From NCBI RefSeq assembly GCF_003626635.1, contig NZ_RAZT01000013.1, forward strand, positions 62,001 through 126,000: a stretch of 64,000 bases of DNA, written 5' to 3'. The stretch is from Micromonospora musae. Its GTDB lineage: Bacteria > Actinomycetota > Actinomycetes > Mycobacteriales > Micromonosporaceae. Positions 60,719 to 64,000 of this stretch are shown one piece after another. Numbering within the stretch: the first letter of the stretch is position 1; every line of letters starts with the position of its first letter. Position numbers and translations under genes: made by a program. The notes beneath the pieces were generated by a model that was given only the letters and a program-made list of their open reading frames with translations, had not been told where the DNA came from and did not search any database.

Positions 60719-61966
60719 ATGGCACCTCGACCCCTCGCCCGGGTGGCGGTGGCCGGCCTCGCCGCCGTCGCACTGCTCGGCTCCGCCGCCTGTGGCAGCG
60801 GCTTCGACGACAGCTCCGAGGGCACCGCCCAGTCCAGCGGCCCGGCCAGCCTGCAGATCCTGATCGGCTCGTCCGGCGACGCCGAGACGAAGGCCGTGCA
60901 GGACGCGGCGGCCAAGTGGGCCGGCGAATCGGGCAACACCGCCACCGTGACCCCCGCCCAGGACCTCACCCAGCAGCTCGGCCAGGGCCTCGCCGGCGGT
61001 ACGCCGCCGGACGTCTTCTACGTCGACGCGGCCCAGTTCGCCGACTACGCGAGCGTCGGCGCGCTCGAACCCTACGGCGACAAGATCAGTAACACCGGCG
61101 ACTTCTACGAGAGCCTGCGCACCGCGTTCACCTACGACGGCAAGCTCTACTGCGCGCCGAAGGACTTCTCCACGCTGGCCTTGCAGATCAACACCGACCT
61201 CTGGACCAAGGCCGGTCTGACCGACGCCGACATCCCCACCACCTGGGACCAGCTCACCGCCACCGCCCAGAAGATCAAGGCGAAGGGGCAGGTGCCGCTG
61301 GCGCTGGGCGACACGCGGGACCGCGTCGGCGCGTTCATGGTGCAGAACGGCGGCTGGCTGATGAGCGAGGACGGCAAGCAGCCCACCGCGGACACCCCGG
61401 AGAACCTGGCCGCCCTCCAGTACGTGAAGGACCTGGTCACCAAGGGGCTGGCCCAGTACCCGAAGCAGCTGGACGCCGGGTGGTCCGGCGAGGCGTTCGG
61501 CAGGGGCAAGGCGGTGATGACCATCGAGGGCAACTGGATCAAGGGTGCCCTGCAGAACGACTTCCCGAACGTGAAGTACCAGGTCGTCCCGCTGCCGGCC
61601 GGTCCGAAGGGGCCGGGCACGCTCTCCTTCACGCAGTGCTGGGGGATCGCCGCCAAGTCGAAGTACAAGGAGCAGGCGATCAAGTTCGTCGAGGCGATGA
61701 CCGCCGGCGAGCAGCAGATGGCCTTCGCGCGGGCGTTCGGCGTGATGCCCTCCCGGCAGTCGGTCCACGACCAGTACGTCAGCGCCTTCCCCGCCGACAA
61801 GCCCTTCATCGACGGCGTCGAGTACGCGCAGGGCCCGGTGAACGCGCCGAAGATGGACAGCGTCCTGCGTGACCTCGAGGCGGGGCTGCAGGCCCTCTCG
61901 ACCGGCGACCCGAAGACGATCCTGGCGAACTTCGACAAGAACGCCAAGGCGGCGCTCGGCGACTGA
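60719..61966 (+). CDS. Extracellular sugar-binding lipoprotein (ABC)
   Basis: A 415-residue binding protein of the MalE/family 1 type. The signal peptide ends in lipobox LGSAAC at residue ~24, so it is a membrane-anchored lipoprotein. The mature part has GTPPDVFYVDAAQFADYA, AVMTIEGNWIKG and QCWGIAAKSKYKEQA, common to oligosaccharide-binding proteins. It delivers a sugar or oligosaccharide to the two permeases downstream. ATG 60719 lies 25 bp after the lacI stop with CAGGAG upstream. No ATPase gene is seen in the window, so a shared MsiK-type ATPase is likely. Confidence 0.93.
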   Translation: MAPRPLARVAVAGLAAVALLGSAACGSGFDDSSEGTAQSSGPASLQILIGSSGDAETKAVQDAAAKWAGESGNTATVTPAQDLTQQLGQGLAGGTPPDVFYVDAAQFADYASVGALEPYGDKISNTGDFYESLRTAFTYDGKLYCAPKDFSTLALQINTDLWTKAGLTDADIPTTWDQLTATAQKIKAKGQVPLALGDTRDRVGAFMVQNGGWLMSEDGKQPTADTPENLAALQYVKDLVTKGLAQYPKQLDAGWSGEAFGRGKAVMTIEGNWIKGALQNDFPNVKYQVVPLPAGPKGPGTLSFTQCWGIAAKSKYKEQAIKFVEAMTAGEQQMAFARAFGVMPSRQSVHDQYVSAFPADKPFIDGVEYAQGPVNAPKMDSVLRDLEAGLQALSTGDPKTILANFDKNAKAALGD

Positions 61967-61976
61967 GGTGTGCTGT

Positions 61977-62004
61977 GAGGGCCCCGGTCTCGGCCGGGGC
62001 CCTC
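61977..62004 (+). promoter_or_regulatory. Hairpin between binding protein and permease genes
   Basis: GAGGGCCCCGG (61977-61987) and CCGGGGCCCTC (61994-62004) form a perfect 11-bp stem with a 6-nt loop, 10 bp after the binding-protein stop. As in malE-malF it may stabilise the upstream mRNA and lower permease expression. Confidence 0.65.
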
Positions 62005-62037
62005 GCCCCGCACCTCCTTTCTCGTGAGGGAGGGACA

Positions 62038-63159
62038 ATGGCAACGGAGGCACCGGCGGCTCGGGTGGTCGTACGCGGCGGCGCGCCTCGACGGCGTGGG
62101 CGTGGCACCCGGAGCAGCGAGAACCTCGCCGGTTGGCTCTTCGTCGCGCCGGTCGTGGCGATCCTCGGGCTCTTCCTGCTGCTGCCGATCCTGATGGCGC
62201 TCTGGGTGAGCCTCACCGACTGGAACGGCCAGGGCAGCCCCTTCACCCGGAACGTGCCGTTCGTCGGGGTGGAGAACTACACCCGGCTCTTCGCCGAGGA
62301 CGGGCTGGCGCGGCGCGACCTGATGACGAGCCTGCGCAACAACATCTACTACGTCGGGATCGTCGTGCCGGCGCAGACCATCCTCGCCCTCGGCCTGGCG
62401 CTGGTCGTGAACAACCGGATGCTCAAGGGGAAGGGCTTCTTCCGGAGTGCCTTCTACTTCCCCTCCGTCACCAGCTCGGTGGCGATCAGCGTGGTCTTCC
62501 TCTTCCTCTTCGCCAACTCCGGGGCGGTCAACAAGCTGCTCAGCCTCTTCGGTGTCGCCGGCCCGCAGTGGTTCGCCGACTCCCGGGGCGTGCTGCACCT
62601 GCTCCTCGGCGCGCTCGGGGTGGACGACCCGCCCGCCGCGCTGACCGGCGGCGGACCGTTCGGGCTGAGCTGGTGGGAGTGGCTCTCCGGGCCGAGCGTC
62701 GCGATGGTCTCGATCATCACGCTGGTGGTCTGGACCACCAGCGGCACGTTCATGCTGATGTTCCTGGCCGCGCTGCAGAACGTGCCGGTGACGCTGGACG
62801 AGGCGAGCACCCTTGACGGCGCCGGCCGCTGGCAGCGCCTCCGGTACGTCACGCTGCCGATGATCAGGCCGACCATGTTCCTGGTGGTGACGCTCGGCCT
62901 GATCGGCTCCTGGCAGGTCTTCGACCAGGTGTACGTGATGAGCCAGGGCGACCCCGCCAAGACCACCCTCACCCCGGCCTACCTGTCGTACCGGACCGCG
63001 TTCCGGGAGTTCGACTACGGCTCCGGAGCGGCGATCTCGTTCGTGCTGTTCCTGATCATCATCGTGTTGACCCTGATCCAGCGCCGCGTGATGGCCGACC
63101 GCGATCCGGTCGCCCGGCGACGCGGCCGGTGGCGTCGACGCGTACCGGAAGGGTCGTGA
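62038..63159 (+). CDS. Sugar ABC transporter permease (MalF-like)
   Basis: A 373-residue permease with about six or seven helices. The N-terminal helix is AGWLFVAPVVAILGLFLLLP. The cytosolic EAA loop is present as VPVTLDEASTLDGAGRWQRL, which docks to the ATPase. It forms the transport channel with the next gene. ATG 62038 has GAGGGAGGG upstream; an in-frame upstream start at 61975 overlaps the hairpin and is unlikely. It ends one base before the next ATG. Confidence 0.95.
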   Translation: MATEAPAARVVVRGGAPRRRGRGTRSSENLAGWLFVAPVVAILGLFLLLPILMALWVSLTDWNGQGSPFTRNVPFVGVENYTRLFAEDGLARRDLMTSLRNNIYYVGIVVPAQTILALGLALVVNNRMLKGKGFFRSAFYFPSVTSSVAISVVFLFLFANSGAVNKLLSLFGVAGPQWFADSRGVLHLLLGALGVDDPPAALTGGGPFGLSWWEWLSGPSVAMVSIITLVVWTTSGTFMLMFLAALQNVPVTLDEASTLDGAGRWQRLRYVTLPMIRPTMFLVVTLGLIGSWQVFDQVYVMSQGDPAKTTLTPAYLSYRTAFREFDYGSGAAISFVLFLIIIVLTLIQRRVMADRDPVARRRGRWRRRVPEGS

Positions 63160-63160
63160 C

Positions 63161-64000
63161 ATGGCCGTGCTGACCGACCGGCCGCCGGTCGCGGCGAAGC
63201 CCGCGCGGCGGCGTCGCGCCCGCCGCAGCCTGGTCTCCCGGGTCCTGGGGTACGCCACGCTGATCTTCTTCGGGTTGGTCTTCCTCTACCCGTTCGTGAT
63301 CCAGCTCGGCAACTCGTTCAAGACCGAGCCGGACGCGGCCGCCAACCCGCTCTCGCCGATTCCCGACCCGCTCACGCTGGCCGGCTTCGAGCGGATCTTC
63401 GCGGGCACCAACTTCCCGCTCTGGCTGGGCAACTCGCTGCTGGTCACCGTGCTCGTGACGGTCGGCCGGGTCTTCTTCGACTCGCTGGCCGGTTACGCGC
63501 TGGCCCGGTTGCGGTTCCGGGGCCGCTCCTGGCTCTTCGCCATGGTCGTCGCGGTCATGGCGGTGCCCCCTGTGGTGCTGCTCATCCCGAAGTTCCTGGT
63601 CCTCAACCAGCTCGGCATCTACAACAGCTACAGCGGGCTGATCGTGCCGCTGCTCGCCGACGCGGCAGGCGTCTTCATCATGAAGCAGTTCTTCGAGTCG
63701 ATCCCGGTGAGCGTGGAGGAGGCGGCCCGCATCGACGGGGCGAGCGTCTTCCGCACCTTCTGGTCGGTGGTGCTGCCGATGGCGAAGCCTGCGCTGATCA
63801 CCCTGACGATCCTGTCGTTCCAGGGCTCCTGGAACGAGTTCCCGCACAGCCTCGTAGCGGTGCAGGACCCGGATCTGTTCACCCTGCCGCGCGGTCTGGC
63901 CGACCTGGTGAGCGGGTCGCTCGGCAAGGGCAGTCAGTACCCGCTCAAGCTCGGTGCCGCCCTGCTCGCCACGATCCCCGTGGCGATCATCTTCGTGGTG
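63161..64000 (+). CDS. Sugar ABC transporter permease (MalG-like, partial at window end)
   Basis: The visible 280 residues include an N-terminal basic segment, a first helix (YATLIFFGLVFLYPFVIQLG in short pieces) and the EAA loop SVEEAARIDGASVFRTF, which contacts the ATPase. It pairs with the MalF-like protein to import sugars. ATG 63161 follows the MalF-like stop after one base, so they are coupled. The C-terminus is beyond the window. Confidence 0.95.
   Translation, partial: MAVLTDRPPVAAKPARRRRARRSLVSRVLGYATLIFFGLVFLYPFVIQLGNSFKTEPDAAANPLSPIPDPLTLAGFERIFAGTNFPLWLGNSLLVTVLVTVGRVFFDSLAGYALARLRFRGRSWLFAMVVAVMAVPPVVLLIPKFLVLNQLGIYNSYSGLIVPLLADAAGVFIMKQFFESIPVSVEEAARIDGASVFRTFWSVVLPMAKPALITLTILSFQGSWNEFPHSLVAVQDPDLFTLPRGLADLVSGSLGKGSQYPLKLGAALLATIPVAIIFVV

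Overview
The window looks like a chromosomal segment of a high-GC actinobacterium, most likely Micromonosporaceae (Micromonospora-like). The evidence is G+C-rich coding with strong third-position GC bias, many GTG starts, GTGA stop/start overlaps, genes typical of actinobacteria (F420-type oxidoreductase, DUF574-type methyltransferase, SpoIIE/STAS regulators), and a gene order resembling the Mycobacterium tuberculosis Rv2870c-Rv2867c and Rv2861c-Rv2773c neighbourhoods. No rRNA, tRNA, CRISPR array, insertion sequence or prophage was found.

Layout. 1-3.7 kb: a truncated FAD oxidoreductase, a small membrane protein, and a divergent NmrA-like/MarR pair. 3.8-10.5 kb: the MEP isoprenoid block dxr-rip1-ispG and a GNAT gene, split by a histidine-rich PadR regulator and a divergent MFS exporter. 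10.6-20 kb: a fused four-domain ABC exporter, an old yellow enzyme, a DAACS symporter preceded by an unannotated 29-codon leader peptide, a DUF998/GST pair and a 3-oxoadipyl-CoA thiolase. 20-23.8 kb: a methyltransferase, a PAS-GGDEF-EAL protein and DUF456. 24.1-27.8 kb: a glutamine synthetase-like/aldehyde dehydrogenase/SDR operon probably for amine catabolism, with a 72-bp tandem duplication at the end of its first gene. 28-30.8 kb: a SpoIIE phosphatase/kinase convergent with a STAS antagonist.

30.9-38.2 kb: methionine aminopeptidase, a VIT1-like transporter, a nucleotidyltransferase-like protein, an F420-type oxidoreductase, and a PadR-ABC-FtsX operon. 38.2-39.2 kb: a ferritin-like DUF4439 pair. 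39.3-57.4 kb: the conserved translation and RNA block rimP-nusA-ylxR-infB-ylxP-rbfA-nrnA-(small membrane pair)-dinF-truB-ribF-rpsO-pnp-pepR-dapB and a GNAT gene. 57.4-64 kb: a glycan module, with a debranching-type glycosidase divergent from lacI-ABC sugar transporter genes and two inverted LacI-type operators between them.

Beyond the genes, two families of intergenic palindromes recur: a 79-bp GATC-ended element (about 1.93, 3.67 and 47.81 kb) and short GATC-capped hairpins (1.30, 14.25, 44.53 and 57.37 kb). Because they occur in divergent, tandem and convergent gaps, they cannot all be terminators. Other notable features are the cysteine-containing leader peptide, the His-rich minisatellite in a PadR regulator, and many -10 boxes placed so that translation would be leaderless.
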